Assembly (NCBI GenBank): GCA_030433125.1
Contig: JAUIKZ010000008.1
Span: 1 to 24,828, forward strand
From: Alphaproteobacteria bacterium
GTDB lineage: Bacteria > Pseudomonadota > Alphaproteobacteria > UBA6184
DNA: 24,828 nt
Reading direction: 5' to 3'
Part shown: in pieces, positions 24,670 through 24,828 of the stretch
Numbering within the stretch: position 1 is the stretch's first letter
Layout: every line of letters begins with the position of its first letter
Notes under the pieces: generated by a model
The model's database searches: none
What the model saw: the letters and a program-made list of their open reading frames with translations, nothing else
Told to the model about the DNA's origin: nothing
Made by a program: the position numbers and the translations under genes

Positions 24670-24828
24670 ATGGTTAACTTCAAAGCCCTTTCTTGTATTC
24701 TCTTTTTAGGGGTTGCTACATTAAAGGGGCAAGACCACACCCAGCTAACACTTGATATTACCAACCTAAGTAACGTTACAGCGTCAGACATTGAGGAAGA
24801 AGCGCATTACATTACACAAGATGGAACA
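24670..24828 (+). CDS. Start of an exported protein of unknown function (cut by window edge)
   Basis: From the ATG at 24670 the frame stays open for 53 codons to the edge. The N-terminus MVNFKALSCILFLGVATLKG looks like a signal peptide, followed by QDHTQLTLDITNLSNVTASD and a short acidic stretch (IEEEAH). The QLTLDITNLSN portion suggests a beta-sandwich-type secreted protein, but too little is present to assign a family. A plausible promoter lies just upstream. Confidence 0.5.
   Translation, partial: MVNFKALSCILFLGVATLKGQDHTQLTLDITNLSNVTASDIEEEAHYITQDGT

Overview
Most of this window reads as the chromosome of an alphaproteobacterium. The supporting genes are a SecB chaperone, SdhE, a UbiH-type quinone hydroxylase, a short ComEC without a metallo-beta-lactamase domain, an alphaproteobacterial GyrA C-terminal half with its characteristic insert, and an MFS/PlsC/acyl-ligase fusion. 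The first ~1.1 kb is different. The left edge is a ClpC N-terminus of Bacteroidota (flavobacterial) type, divergent from gyrA, and the first ~150 residues of GyrA are also Bacteroidota-like before the protein switches in frame to an alphaproteobacterial sequence. The window is therefore either a natural recombinant or an assembly chimera joined inside gyrA. All family calls here are by eye, without database searches.

Layout. 1-369 (-): clpC fragment. 631-3309 (+): mosaic gyrA, with a hairpin over its stop codon. 3416-6538 (+): MFS transporter/1-acylglycerol-phosphate acyltransferase/degenerate AMP-ligase fusion. 6819-7310 (-) secB and 7379-8338 (+) a secreted LD-carboxypeptidase are divergent. 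15504 down to 8413 (-): ileS, lspA, an unlisted 54-residue lipoprotein, a cloverleaf-like inverted repeat, a degenerate flavin-monooxygenase-like protein and comEC. 15827-16153 (-): secG, separated from ileS by a structured noncoding spacer. 16581-17573 (+): trpS. 17736-18341 (-): periplasmic DsbA-like protein. 18396-20388 (+): sdhE overlapping a lipoprotein with an autotransporter-like barrel. 20454-22991 (-): a second lipoprotein-autotransporter-like protein, convergent with the first across a strong bidirectional terminator. 23060-24235 (+): ubiH-like monooxygenase. 24422-24560 (-): decayed IS5-type transposase. 24670 to the edge (+): start of a secreted protein.

Cell-envelope work is the common thread. 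SecB and SecG serve Sec export, LspA processes lipoproteins (three are encoded here), a DsbA-like protein handles thiols, an LD-carboxypeptidase trims murein peptides, and the fusion protein handles phospholipid acylation. The two large lipoproteins with C-terminal barrels and glycine linkers are the least familiar protein system in the window. The most striking DNA-level signals are the gyrA junction, the ~100-nt cloverleaf at 11985-12090, and the ~180-nt noncoding element closed by an 8-bp stem at 15622-15801. I saw no tRNA, rRNA or CRISPR array.
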